40,000 nucleotides of DNA. It comes from Stramonita haemastoma. Taxonomy: Eukaryota; Mollusca; Gastropoda; Neogastropoda; Muricidae. The notes beneath the pieces are model-generated. The model was not told where the DNA came from and did not search any database. It saw nothing but the letters and a program-made list of their open reading frames with translations. The stretch covers positions 4,798,096-4,838,095 of the forward strand of contig CM060319.1 in the NCBI GenBank assembly GCA_030674155.1, given 5' to 3'. Positions 1 to 11,512 of this stretch are shown here, piece by piece; within the stretch, counting starts at the first letter, position 1; the number at the start of each line of letters is the position of its first letter. The position numbers and the translations under genes were made by a program.

Positions 1-335
1 TAACTACGTGAAGCAGGCCACTAGCACGAGGCATGGCAGGCCGTAGGGTCGAGTGTCTTGTGGCGGATGTGGCCTGATTGCAGGGGCTTTCAGCACATTA
101 CGCGCCTCTCAGGACCCTGCCCCTGCAACAGCAGTCTCCCTCCACCAGTCGGCTATAGCCTACCCCCGCTTTCATGTAATGAAGAGACAGACAGTATATC
201 AGCGCTAACGTGCACTTCAAATCATCGATAAGGGACGGTAGTGCAGCGAGAATTGGGGGGAGGGGGCAGGGACAGAGTCAGAAAGGAAGGAAGGGGGTGG
301 GGGTGGGGTTGGATGGGGTGTTGGAGTTGTGGCAA
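1..335 (+). repeat. Dispersed repeat family 2, copy 1
   Basis: Blocks shared in order with 8,600-8,950 include AGGCCA.TAGCACG, GGCGGATGTGGC, GGCTTTCAGCACA, TAATGAAGA, ATATGTCAGC-like and a GTGC.CTTCAAAT block, followed by a G-rich end. The element may begin before the window. No coding capacity or pol III boxes are apparent. Confidence 0.6.
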
Positions 336-491
336 GGGCATGCATTCCTTTGCGTGATCGTTCTTGGAGCTCAGAGAAGGTTATTTCAGAAGTACATTAT
401 AATGGGAAATATGTCATTTGTCACAATCATTCATAGGATACATTCTGCATTATCTTCATTTCAAACTCTGACTTGAAGAGGAAAACACTCA

Positions 492-492
492 C

Positions 493-583
<91 letters not shown>

Positions 584-704
584 ATAAAGAGGAGGAGGAA
601 GAAGAGGAGGAGGATAATGATGAGGAGGAGGAAGAAGAGAAGGAAGAAGAGGAGGAGAAGGAGAGAGGAGGAGGAGGAGAAGAAGAAGAAGAAGAAGAGA
701 TGAT

Positions 705-781
<77 letters not shown>
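492..781 (+). repeat. Compound purine microsatellite (GA)n-(GAA/GAG)n-(TAG)n
   Basis: An almost pure purine strand runs from 492 to about 705: (GA)n, then mixed GAG/GAA/AAG triplets. It is followed by about 25 copies of TAG to 781. Long polar frames here, such as the antisense poly-Thr/Tyr frames, are simple translations of the repeat. Confidence 0.95.
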
Positions 782-975
782 TAAAAGAATAAAGCACAGT
801 TGCAAGATGCCTGCTTCTTGCTGGTCCTCTTTTGTTCTGAAACAAGTTGACTTCTCTCTTAACTCCTTGAGCAGTCTTTCAGGCACTACACTGAATTGTT
901 AAGCCGTGTGTCGACAGTAAGTCGAACATGGTAGAGCATGATCTCCTTCTCCGGGTAGCAGGGTGTAAGTTGGCG

Positions 976-1230
976 GTCTTTTGCATCATCCACCCTACCA
1001 GCCTACTCTTCTACGGACGGGACTTAAAAATGAATACGTAAAATGTTCTGCATGCGTTCACACACAGGATCTCGTTTTGAAGTCTCATCCAAAATACTCC
1101 GGAGTGAGTGGAGTGAGTGCCAGTGTAAACTCCAGAGAAAAATACGCTTGAAGTGACACCACCATCAGAGACTCGAACCTGGGCCCTCAGTACGAGGACG
1201 ACACCCTACCCCCTTGACTTTTGCCTCCCC
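976..1230 (-). mobile_element. Old, diverged SINE copy, minus strand
   Basis: Landmarks GCCTACTCTTC, AATGTTCTGCATGCGTTC, AAGTCTCATCC and AACTCCAGAGAAAAAT align in order with the SINE body. A box B remnant, GGTTCGAGTCTC on the minus strand, lies at about 1,168-1,179. Box A is eroded. The tail is missing or unrecognisable. Confidence 0.7.
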
Positions 1231-1408
1231 GCTGACAGACGAGTGAAGACAAAGAAATGTCATAAGTCCTAACCACTTTACTTCTTTGGTCTTCTTATCT
1301 TTCTCTTCTTCTGCCTCATCACTTCTGTGTTTCTGCACGGTGTGGTGCGGCACTGTTGTTTCCCCCACACAGGTGTGTGTGTGTTCTTATCTCTGCACTC
1401 GCCCTCAG

Positions 1409-1524
1409 GGTATGGACTGCTTGTTCAGTACCAGTGGTCTTGATTCCAATCGCAATCGGCATCTGCTGGAAACTGCACAAATGTCAGCCAATATTCTTCC
1501 TCTGCCTAAACAGCTTGGTGACTG
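1409..1524 (+). other. Weak candidate upstream coding exon
   Basis: A pyrimidine-rich tract ending in ctcgccctcag (AG at 1,407-1,408) precedes a 116-base open segment, which ends at CTG|GTAGTT. In the open frame it reads a hydrophobic stretch, PVVLIPIAIGICWKLHK, followed by IFFLCLNSLVTG, which resembles a membrane segment. It ends in phase 1, the phase needed to join the AG at 34,265-34,266. Its base composition is nearer 48% GC than the roughly 60% or more of the two good exons, and the intron would be 32.7 kb. A chance open frame is quite possible. Confidence 0.2.
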
Positions 1525-1949
1525 GTAGTTTCTTCTTCTTTCAAACTTTCTACTCAATTGCACTCAAGAGATGATCTGGACTTTGGTCTGCATTTGTATT
1601 GTCTTTCTTTCTTTATTACGAAGTTGTTCCCTTGCTTCTAGCTATCTTGTTTTCATAAAGTTAAGTGCACACACACACAGCACGCACGCACGCACGCACA
1701 CGAATCTGCCTCCAAGAGATAGAGTGATGTGGCATACCAGGAGCGTCCCTTGCATCATCTTCTCAAGAAAGATTTGAATAAAGTACGTTGAATAACTTAA
1801 AGCCAGAGAACAGGAAACTGCAAACATACTGACAACACTTTGTCAAAAAATCTTACCAAGATTTGTCCTCAAGGGTAGACGCAGTCTCTAATGGTCTGAC
1901 TTCCTGAGAAAAGTAATGTAAGATAGTGCCAGAACTATCGAAGTCTCAT

Positions 1950-2589
1950 GAATGATTCGAACAAGATAATGCTCAGAATCTTTTTAAGCAGATTAAAAAG
2001 AACAACAACGAACAATTTGAAGAAATGGTGGCAGAAGAACAAGCTGGCTTCAGACCTGAATGGAGTACATCTGCACTATTTTTTAACTGCAGGCTTTTCA
2101 CCGGGAAGCATCTCCAACACCACAAAGATCTGTTCCACAATTTCATCGACTTCAAGAAAGCGTTCAACAGAGCGTGGCATAATGGTTTGTGTCAAGCCCT
2201 GAGATTTTTCAACACTGAGGAAGAACTGGTGCCGATCATTCAGGGACTCTAGAACAATGCCGATAGCAGTCGTTTTTTGTAGCCAGGTCGGCGATTTCTT
2301 TCGAACAACAATAGGAATAAGACAGGGCAGCATACTGTCGGCTAACCTCTTTGTTGAGAAGGTCATGCAAGTGATGCTCCTTGAACACTCTACCTCTGTA
2401 TTTCTTGTTGGCAGATCCGTTTGCCGTCTGCGGTTTGCTGATGACACTGATCTCCTCGGGGGGAGTAACAACAAACTCCAAGAACTTCAAAGCAAGCTAG
2501 AAGATCGAGCTAGCGCTTATGCTATGGAGATCAGTAAAGAAAAGAACAAGGTCATTGGTAAACAACACCAGGGACAAAAGCAGTGAGCA

Positions 2590-2590
<1 letters not shown>
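1950..2590 (+). pseudogene. Non-LTR (LINE) reverse transcriptase relic
   Basis: Three overlapping frames together give the core of a LINE reverse transcriptase. The first frame (from about 1,960) reads MLRIFLSRLK. After a shift near 2,005 the next reads MVAEEQAGFRP and motif A, FIDFKKAF (2,142-2,165, catalytic Asp at 2,148). A TAG at 2,250 and another shift near 2,260 lead to motif B, RQGSILS (2,320-2,340), which lacks the usual proline and a few following residues. Motif C, RLRFADDTDLLGG, contains FADD at 2,434-2,445. A last shift occurs near 2,560, and the sequence then passes into a (CA)n array. With at least three frame changes and a stop it is dead. No endonuclease domain or terminal repeats are visible, and I cannot assign the clade. 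Confidence 0.85.

Positions 2591-2671
<81 letters not shown>
2590..2671 (+). repeat. (CA)n microsatellite at the end of the LINE relic
   Basis: An uninterrupted CA array of about 40 units begins where reverse-transcriptase homology ends. Confidence 0.97.
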
Positions 2672-2673
<2 letters not shown>

Positions 2674-2841
2674 TCTTGCACCTGCTTGCTCTATCAAGAG
2701 ATGTTGATACTCCTCTAAAATGACTTGGCATTGTATGGCTCTTTTGCTTGGCGGGGCCATAACTAACATGAATGAATTTAGAACATGCACTTCTCCCTGC
2801 TGCAAGAATCTGAACAGCACTGAACTGAAACTGCAACAGAC

Positions 2842-3114
2842 ACGCACACAGACACAGACACAGACGACAGACAGACAGTCAGACAGACACACGAACACAA
2901 CCTACCACACACACTCACACACAAGCGCGTTGTATACTGCATACTCCCAAAACTGAACGACGCACACAGACACAGACACAGACAGACAGACAGACGACAG
3001 ACAGACAGACAGAAACGCACACCACACACTCACCACAACACAACCACAACACACACACGCGCGCGCGCCACACACACATTGCACGCACACACACATACAC
3101 ACACACACACTCAC

Positions 3115-3155
<41 letters not shown>
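2842..3155 (+). repeat. Cryptic CA/CAGA-rich simple repeat
   Basis: Mixed CA, CAGA and CACG units are interrupted by short unique bases, with a CGCGCG core near 3,060. It ends in a cleaner (CA)n at 3,117-3,155. Confidence 0.93.
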
Positions 3156-3157
<2 letters not shown>

Positions 3158-3360
3158 CACACATCATGCGGAAGGTTTTGAGGGGAAGAAGTAAAATTAT
3201 AGGCAGTAGACCTTCCTAAATGAGTGATGTAACGTGGTGAGAACTCAGAACACAGAAGCAGCCAAATAACTGTTAAATCTATACACGTGGCTCCGTCTTT
3301 GGCCGCTTATTTGTCTGGTAACAAATGTTTTGGCTCCCCCGCCCCTCTTCCCTACCCCTC

Positions 3361-3580
3361 CTCACACACACACACACACACACACACTTACCCACACCAT
3401 GCACGCACGCACACACGCACGCAACACGCACACCATACACAACACGCAAAACAGACGTTAAAATTGAAGGACAACGCACACTACCTCGCACACGCACACA
3501 TACGCACCACCATACATACTCCCGCCCCCCACCACACACACACACACAACACAGCACGCAGCACGCACGCACACACACTA
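3361..3580 (+). repeat. CA/GCAC-rich simple repeat
   Basis: A (CA)n array at 3,361-3,388 is followed by degenerate ACGC/ACAC DNA. The pyrimidine-rich, CCCAC-rich DNA at 3,790-4,130 includes a C-run near 4,116-4,127. Confidence 0.9.
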
Positions 3581-4471
3581 TTTTCTATATTCTGATTGAA
3601 AGCCGTAACACATTCGCTCGCGCACTCAGGCACGCCACGCGTGCAGAGTTTCGTACTTGCATTTGCTTGGAATCTGTAATGAAGAGACCAGCTATTATGC
3701 ACATCATATTATTGCATTTTCGACTTCAGATTGAACAAAAGCGCTTGTCGTACCTCGTTTTCTCTGTCAGTGCTTCTCTCAACTTATCTGCCACCTACCC
3801 CCACCCATCCCACCCACCCTATCCCCCCTCCCACTCCACCCCCCACTCGCACTCCCCCTACGCTTTCTCTCCAGACCCGTTTGATGTACATTGTGTGGAT
3901 TCCTTCCTGTGCTGCCCCATTCAGTGCAGCGGTAGAAAGGGTTCTCGCCATATGTCTGCCTGCTGCTGCCTCTGTCTGTCTCGCTCTATAATTAGTCACT
4001 TCTACAAGTGTGTGTTCACAGGAGGCGGCTGCAGTTGCATTTCAATTCCTGCTGCACTCGCTGCCTCCCTGCCTTTTATTTTTCTTCCCTGATCACTCCC
4101 TCTCCTCCTCACCGCCCCCCCCCCCCCTCCATCACGCCATCAGTCTCCGCTTTTCAGTTCAGCCTTGAACATTGTGATTATTTTTGTGTTATATGTATAT
4201 TGTTCATACATACAGCTATTTTTTTAAACTTATGTTTGTTTTTTAATTGTGTGTATGGGTGGGAGGAGGTGATTTTGCTGGCTCATATATGTTCATTACC
4301 CTTGGTTATGATATCAAATCGTTCCAAAATAAATAGGCAGGCAGACAGGTTGGCAGACAGCATAGACAAACAAATAGATAAAATGCTATCAGGCAGGGAG
4401 GCAAGTAGAGAAACAGATGTGAGATTTCTTTCAATTCATGTTTACTCCCCATATTTGCCAAGAAAAGAAAC

Positions 4472-4473
<2 letters not shown>

Positions 4474-4561
<88 letters not shown>
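4474..4561 (+). repeat. (CT)n microsatellite
   Basis: About 43 uninterrupted CT units. Confidence 0.97.
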
Positions 4562-4564
<3 letters not shown>

Positions 4565-5430
4565 CTGTACTCATGAACAAACAGGCGCTTGTGCACCTCT
4601 TCATTCTGCCGTCAAGACCCGTTGAAGCAAAGCGGCACACATCCAGCGAAATAACGCTGACGCAAACGGGCAGGCGCCATGTTCTCTTGTGTCTTCAAAG
4701 GAGAAATTGCTCTTAAAAACAAAAAGAACAAACAACCCAAACATACCCACAGAGTTTTATTTGTTGGTTAAAGTCTTTTGAAGAGCACCTTTTCACTGTC
4801 CTGACTATCTGCAGTTCTTCACTCAACGCCCGGAGAAATCTGCCTGATTTAATTCATTACAAATACTCGTCTCCAAACACTGCTGTTTTGTCAAGCGTTG
4901 TCAATATGAAGGTGCAGAATTCTAACCAGCAGAAACAGCGTCCGCGTGATATCAGGTTGTTTACCTGTGAAAGCTTTGTGCAGCGTGCGAATGACGACGA
5001 ATGGTAGGCTAGTGCAGATGTATGAACGGCTACTGGCAGAAGAGATAGCATATGTAACAGATGTGTCGTATCACCAGTAGGGCCTATCACATTGTTTTTT
5101 TTAACGTCAAAGGTTTACGGATAGGAGATACCAAAAATGTCACTGTTGCTTCTTTTGTCAGTTGCGTTATCAACGGAAGATAAGTTCCATATATCTGTAT
5201 CTGACCCGGATATGCCCTGCAGGAAAGTGAGGGGAAAACCCACTTATTACTTACTGTCTTACCTTGTGTGCAAGTCAAGGATTCAGAAGAGCAGACGTTA
5301 TTACCTTTGATGCCGAGGCGAGGGCTGTGAACAGTGTGTGGAATATGTATGTAGAAAGTAGGAGCTAATCAGATTCATGTTAATTATGATAATTACAGGC
5401 CTGGCGTTCTGAAGCTTCCTTCAGGCTGGT
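4562..5430 (+). other. Unique non-coding DNA
   Basis: Mixed-composition sequence with only short open frames. No repeat, RNA gene or recognisable protein was found. Confidence 0.5.
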
Positions 5431-5519
5431 GCAGCGTTTCCTGATAATCATTCTGTTTTTACGTTGTCTTTTTTCTATGTCTCTGCCATTAGTTTTGTCC
5501 GTGTACTTGTTTGTCTGTC

Positions 5520-5605
5520 TATCCGTCTGTCTGCCAGTCAGTCAGTCAGTCTGTCGTCTGTTGTCTGTCTCTCTCTTCCCTCTCTCTCCAGTCATCTGTC
5601 TGTCT

Positions 5606-5659
<54 letters not shown>

Positions 5660-5785
5660 CTATACTCTACTCTTACTCTACTTACTTACTCTACTCTACT
5701 CTACTCTACTCTACTCTACTCTACTCACTTACTTACTACATACTCTGTTGCTCTGCTCTGCTCTGCTCTGCTCTACTCTACTCTA
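5520..5785 (+). repeat. CTGT / (CT)n / (CTACT)n / (CTGCT)n compound array
   Basis: CTGT-rich DNA passes into (CT)n (5,606-5,655), then TACTC-type pentamers (about 5,656-5,740), then CTGCT pentamers (5,745-5,770), and back to CTACT units. The pentamer block looks like successive point changes spread by slippage. Confidence 0.92.
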
Positions 5786-6451
5786 CCGTATGGTTTTCTC
5801 AGTATGTTTTCTCTTTACTCTTGTGTTTTAATTGATTTTTGCTTTTTGAGTAATGTTGCTTTTTTTGTTTGTTGTTTGTTTGTGCTTTTTTTTTTAAAAC
5901 TAATGTCTTCATATTTGAGTGGTGAAATTTCGTTCCGCTCTTTCCCAGTAGAAAAAATACAACCAAAAATATCTGAAAAAAGAAACTGCGCAGAGACAAG
6001 AAACTGGTGTGGCTGTCACTGCTTAAAGATGTTAAACTGCCTTTGGACAGAGGATAGAACCCACGTAAAAATAAAAAAGGTGTATAGCCACTGAAGAAAA
6101 CGACCCACGGCTAAGTCAGTCATACAACGATAGGCTACATGACAGCTTGATAATAAAAAAAAAAAGCAGCTGGAGACTTCTGCATGTGTAAGCTGTTATC
6201 CTGATTCAGATTTTATTCCGCAGTGCCCTACCTGGGGTGAAGAGTGCATGGCTAGGTGGGGGTCTTTTTATTTATCACCTGTTTAGTTAGCACGGTGTCC
6301 TGGGCAGGGCTTTACTACAAAGCCTCACCTGTACTTGGTGGATCCAACACCTCACCCCACCCACCCCACCCCACCCCGTCTCCTTGCTCGGGGATGTGAC
6401 TCAGTCTGATTCATACATACTCTGTGAATGGGGGGTAAAGCTCGGCCAGTA

Positions 6452-6621
6452 ATATCTCGTCTGCTTGTTTGGTTGGTTGGTTGCTTGTCTTTTCGGGTAT
6501 CGCATGCATTTACTCTGGATAGGGAGCCGAAGAAGAGGCGTAGGTTGGCCATTCATATCTCGTCTGTTTGTTTATTTTTGGGTATCGAAGGCATTTACAC
6601 TGGATATGAAGTCGAAGAAGT
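6452..6621 (+). repeat. 103-bp direct tandem duplication
   Basis: ATATCTCGTCTG at 6,452 recurs at 6,555. Both copies continue through GGGTATCG, GCATTTAC, CTGGATA and GCCGAAGAAG or GTCGAAGAAG. Internal differences show the duplication is not recent. Confidence 0.8.
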
Positions 6622-6796
6622 GACCCTCAGTCCACTTGCATGTGCAAAATATGGATGTGGGTGTGGGCGTAGGTATTCACACACATAAGGGATACTGAAT
6701 GGTAATGTGTAGCTGCAGTAGTTAAATAGTTTTAGAAACATTGTTGTCCTGTGCACAAGTACGTTTGTGTGCGTGTACCGCACGCGGAAACATATA

Positions 6797-6824
6797 CACA
6801 CACACACGCGCGCGCGCGCGCGTG
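6797..6824 (+). repeat. (AC)n(GC)n alternating purine-pyrimidine tract
   Basis: ACACACAC passes into CGCGCGCGCG, a strongly Z-DNA-prone composition. Confidence 0.9.
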
Positions 6825-6899
6825 CAAAAAATCCTCCTTTTGAGTGAGAAAGAGGTACAGACAGAGACAGCGATCTTATGAGTGGAATATGGAAATCTG

Positions 6900-8320
6900 T
6901 AAATGACAACTAAGATTTATACATACGTATTCAGCCAAAGAAAAGAAACCTTTCTATGGTCGAATATGTCCGTATAAATCCGACCTGTCATCATGGGAAT
7001 CTTTTCTCCACGGCCACACAACAACAAAAAACCATGTGACCGTGCAGACCACTCCTCATAAAAAGCAACAGCCATCTCGGCCCCTGAACTGGAACAGTTT
7101 CAAAGGCCTGTCCAGTCAAGGCCAGAAGACAAAGAGCCAACGCCACTCAGAGAAAACCACTAGTTCCTTCACAGACCCTGGCAATGAACAGACCACACAG
7201 AGGCGGTCAGAAGGAACTGGCTGTTGGCTGTGATATATCAGGGTGTCAGTGGGGGTGGCGTGGATTCTTTTTGAAGACAGGGGGCTTGGTAAGGGTAGGC
7301 GGGAGTGACTTATTGCAGTTTTAGTGATTAGTTCGTAGTCAATTAGTGGATAGAGTATTGGATGAATGTGTCCCAGTAGAGACCTTGATGTGGTACTTGA
7401 AACAAAATTGTTCGCATGTTAATTGTCTGAAGATATTATTAGTATGTACTTTTGTTCTGTCTGATTTTTTATTATGCTTTTTTTTGGTCAATGTGTGTGT
7501 TTTTCTCTGTGTCTTGTTATGTCTTTGTCCCATTGTATTATTATATTTCTGTCGTGCACTTTTGAATCAAATGAAGACAACTGACCCTGTTTGTCATTGT
7601 AGCTTTGTGCCTATTTGTTTTGCATTTTGAAGAATGTTATCTTCAGTCTCGGGTCAAAGCAAAATCAAACCTGAAATTATTCCAAGATTATTGATGGATG
7701 ATGGTACAATCCGTTCGGTAACCACCATCAATTATCTTTAACCATCACTATATCATCACGGCTGATTAACACCACCGGCAAAAGCACCACCACCACTACC
7801 GTCATCATGGATAAACGGACAAGCCTAAATAATGAAAATGACTTGTGTACGCTATGCTTCTTTTCCCTAATGGTCATTATGCAGTTTAAGAAATATCAGG
7901 CTGTGTTCATCAGACTATCAAAAAACATTCAAGAGCGTGTATTTTAACCCCCCCCCCCCTTCCTCTCCTCCCCTGCCTTCCCCTTTCATCATTCTTTATT
8001 GGACAAATTTAAGGATAACGAAGTCTTCAAGTCAATCAGTTCAAATAAAGGTCAGTTTATTTGACAGTTTATCAAGCATGTGAATGGTTCGTTTCAAGTG
8101 TACGTTAAGCTGGAGTCAAGGGAGATTCTGCTGAAGTTGAGTTCTGTCGGAAAATGAAAGAAAACATCAACAAGAAATCAATAAATAAGCACTTAAGTTG
8201 TAAATACTCAAGTCGATGAATGGATAGAAACATCCTAAATTTTGATGAGACAGTTTGACTCAAAAGTGGAATAAAAGGGTTTTTTTTTCATTTTTAGTCT
8301 TTTTTTTTAGATAATAGAAA
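6900..8320 (+). other. Unique AT-rich non-coding DNA
   Basis: Open frames at 7,036-7,233 and 7,346-7,630 are short, unrecognised and without splice or codon support. A CAC/ATC-rich patch lies at 7,725-7,810 and a short C-run near 7,950. No genes were found. Confidence 0.5.
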
Positions 8321-8421
8321 TGTTTGAATTTGAAAAAGGTTTGAAGTTAACCACATTTCTCTCAGATTCCAAACTTGCCTATTCATGGCCTAGACCTGAT
8401 AAATCAGTGGTAAAGGGAGGG

Positions 8422-8426
<5 letters not shown>

Positions 8427-8494
<68 letters not shown>

Positions 8495-8499
8495 ACAGA

Positions 8500-8588
<89 letters not shown>

Positions 8589-8590
8589 GA
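8427..8590 (+). repeat. (GA)n-(CAGA)n compound microsatellite
   Basis: (GA)n with one GGA interruption, then about 23 CAGA units. It directly precedes dispersed repeat family 2. Confidence 0.96.
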
Positions 8591-8599
8591 ACTCATGGT

Positions 8600-8950
8600 G
8601 ATGTGCCCACCATAATGTTGAAGACCAGGCCATCAGCACGGGAGGTTAGGGGCGGGGAGTGTGCAGGCGGATGTGGCGGGCCTCCCTGATAGCGGAGGCT
8701 TTCAGCACACACGGCCTGGGCTAGGCAGCAGCCCTGAAGGGGCTTTCAGGGGAACACGGGCCACTGGCCTGCTGCCTCTTTCCCCCTAATGAAGATAAAG
8801 CCCATATGTCAGCACCAAAGTGCGTTTCAAATGGCCAGGGAGAATCGGAGGTTGTGGGGGAAGACGGTTGACAGGATAGCGAGTAGTTAGGGAATGGTTG
8901 AGTATGAGAGTTTTTGAGAGGGGTGGGGTGGGGGGATGGGGGTAGGGAAA
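8600..8950 (+). repeat. Dispersed repeat family 2, copy 2
   Basis: This is the second copy of the repeat at 1-335, diverged but collinear from CAGGCCATCAGCACG (about 8,625) to GTGCGTTTCAAAT (about 8,832) and then a G-rich stretch. It follows directly on a (GA)n(CAGA)n array. Confidence 0.6.
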
Positions 8951-9190
8951 GAACTGATGAAGGAAAATGCAGGTCGACTTTGGGGTCTGTCAGGCCTTGG
9001 GGAAAACAGTTTCGATCTGGTATACAAACGAAACCTATATTACATATTGCATGCCTACCCAGGAGGAAATGCAGTCATTGATGGCTTGCATGCTCAGATG
9101 AGGCAGTGATTGGCTTGTAGTTTGTTGAGGCGATGATGACAATGGTAATATTTGAGATATGAAAGTAAAACAATATGCATTCAAACGTCT

Positions 9191-9350
<160 letters not shown>

Positions 9351-9359
9351 CCCCAAAAA

Positions 9360-11040
9360 AGAAAAACAAAGAGAGAAAATAAGAACAAAAAAACCCGCAG
9401 ACTTGTCACATTCCATGCGCGGTAGGCCTCTCTGGGCTGGAGGGTTTAGCGAAAACGCAGAGAAAACTATTTCCTTGTGTGTGCTGTGGGGAAACAGTTT
9501 CGAACGCAAGCTCCTGGGCCAATTTCTAAACACAGTGAGAAGTGTGCTACGTGCTTCCTAGGGCCCCGCTTGTTGGCGTAGTCTGAAAATCACAACTGTT
9601 AACCACACAGAGACTGCCAGGAAAAGGGAGGGGGAAAAGGGTGGCAGTGGTGGAACAGACAGAACGACTGGCAATGCAGCATTATTTCATGTGTTTGTTC
9701 TTGTTCTTGTATGATGGATGCCGGCGAACGGTGGATAAACGTGCTTGTTCAGCGTAATATGTGTCACTGATTGAAAGAGTGGTGTTTTAGTATGTGCCTG
9801 CGGGAAAAGATGATGAACATGGAATCAAGATGACACACCAAAATCCCAAACCTCCATATTATCAAGGTTTGTCAAAGGGTACCATTCTTGCATTCTGTGG
9901 TCCAGTTAGCTTCTTAGGGAGCACATGGAAGAAGGGGATTCTTTGCTTGGGAGTTCCAACCACAGTGGACAAAGGGTAGCCCAAATATTTAGTATTGCTG
10001 GTCTACGTCCAAGGATCCGTGGAAGATCTTTAAAGCCCCCAATAGCCTAATCCAATTGAGATGACAATTATTATGTCGGTTATTATTGGGTTGTAATTAT
10101 CCATATACGTATGGGGAGTTTCTGTGTCTCTGTTACATCATTCGTTTTGAGAAAGTATCCAACCTAAGAGTGACTACAAGATGGCAAAGGTATGTCCGTC
10201 TAAGAGAATAAACGAAGTGGTGTTCACCTTTCAGAGCTATGAGGAAATATTCCAACAATTTACAGAACATTTTTCCCTGATTAAATTCATATTCTGGCTA
10301 TGACTTTTACATCCTAATGTATTAGACACGAAATACACATATTACAAACGAAGCTTTTTTTTTTCTTTTTTTCAGACAACAGTGTTTCCTTCACATTTCA
10401 TTCATAAGTAACCATGTCATTTACACAGGTTTTAGTTTTCTCCACCTTCCTTTCAGATTTGCAGAGATAACTAGATTTTCAGCGCAAGACAGTCTGGATT
10501 TATTTGAAGTCTGTGTAGGCTGCTTTGAAAGCAGGCCAGGAGAAAATAAGCGAAGTAATAATCCAAGGTCAGCAGTCTGTAATGCAAAGCATCACTGTGG
10601 AGGCTTGGGCTAATGCTGGCTGTCAGGGAGACAAACTTCCCCCTGCCCCCTGCAAATAGACACTTCTGTCACAGGAATGCGGGGCGGCGCCTCCACAGCT
10701 TGTTTCTTACAATTCCCTTAGTCCTGCTGCAAAGGGGGGAGTTCCACTCTCAGTTGCCCCTTAAAAAGCAAACTGCCTTTCTTTTAACATTGTTTCGATG
10801 TTGCAGTTTCCTAGTACAAATCTTTTCTTGTTGTTTGGGAATGATTGGTCTCTCTGTCAATCAAATTGCTTAACTTTACATAAGAACATACCCCCACCAA
10901 AAAAAAAAAAAAAACCCAAACAACAAACAAAAAACAAAAAGCAAACCAAATAAATGTAAACAGCAACAAGAGCAGCAACAGCAAGGGGAGGCCAAAAAGG
11001 TGTGAGTGAAGTGAAGAAAGGCGGTATGATAGGTTTGGAT
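9360..11040 (+). other. Unique AT-rich non-coding DNA
   Basis: No supported gene. Short open frames at 9,794-9,979 and 10,613-10,873 match nothing I recognise. A poly(A) stretch is near 10,900-10,915. Confidence 0.5.
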
Positions 11041-11249
<209 letters not shown>

Positions 11250-11359
11250 TTCATGCTGAACTTGGGTATATTATGTCTGTCTCTTTCTGGTTTGTATTGT
11301 ATAGATTTAGGGCAGTGAATAACGGGATGCAACATTAATAATAACAGAATCTAGCACAA

Positions 11360-11462
11360 CACACACACACACACACACGCACGCACGCACGCACGCACGC
11401 ACGCACTCACGCACGCACACCAACACCACACCCTCCCCCCCATACACACACACACACACACA

Positions 11463-11511
<49 letters not shown>
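11360..11511 (+). repeat. (AC)n-(GCAC)n compound microsatellite
   Basis: AC units, about eight GCAC units, a short C-rich spacer, then two long AC runs. Confidence 0.95.

Positions 11512-11512
<1 letters not shown>

Noticed and set aside
461..886. Minus-strand frames rich in Thr, Tyr, Ser and Leu
   Set aside because: Direct translations of (TAG)n and (GA)n arrays.
2552..3160. Cys/Val and His/Thr open frames
   Set aside because: Translations of (CA)n and (CAGA)n repeats; the same pattern explains similar frames throughout the window.
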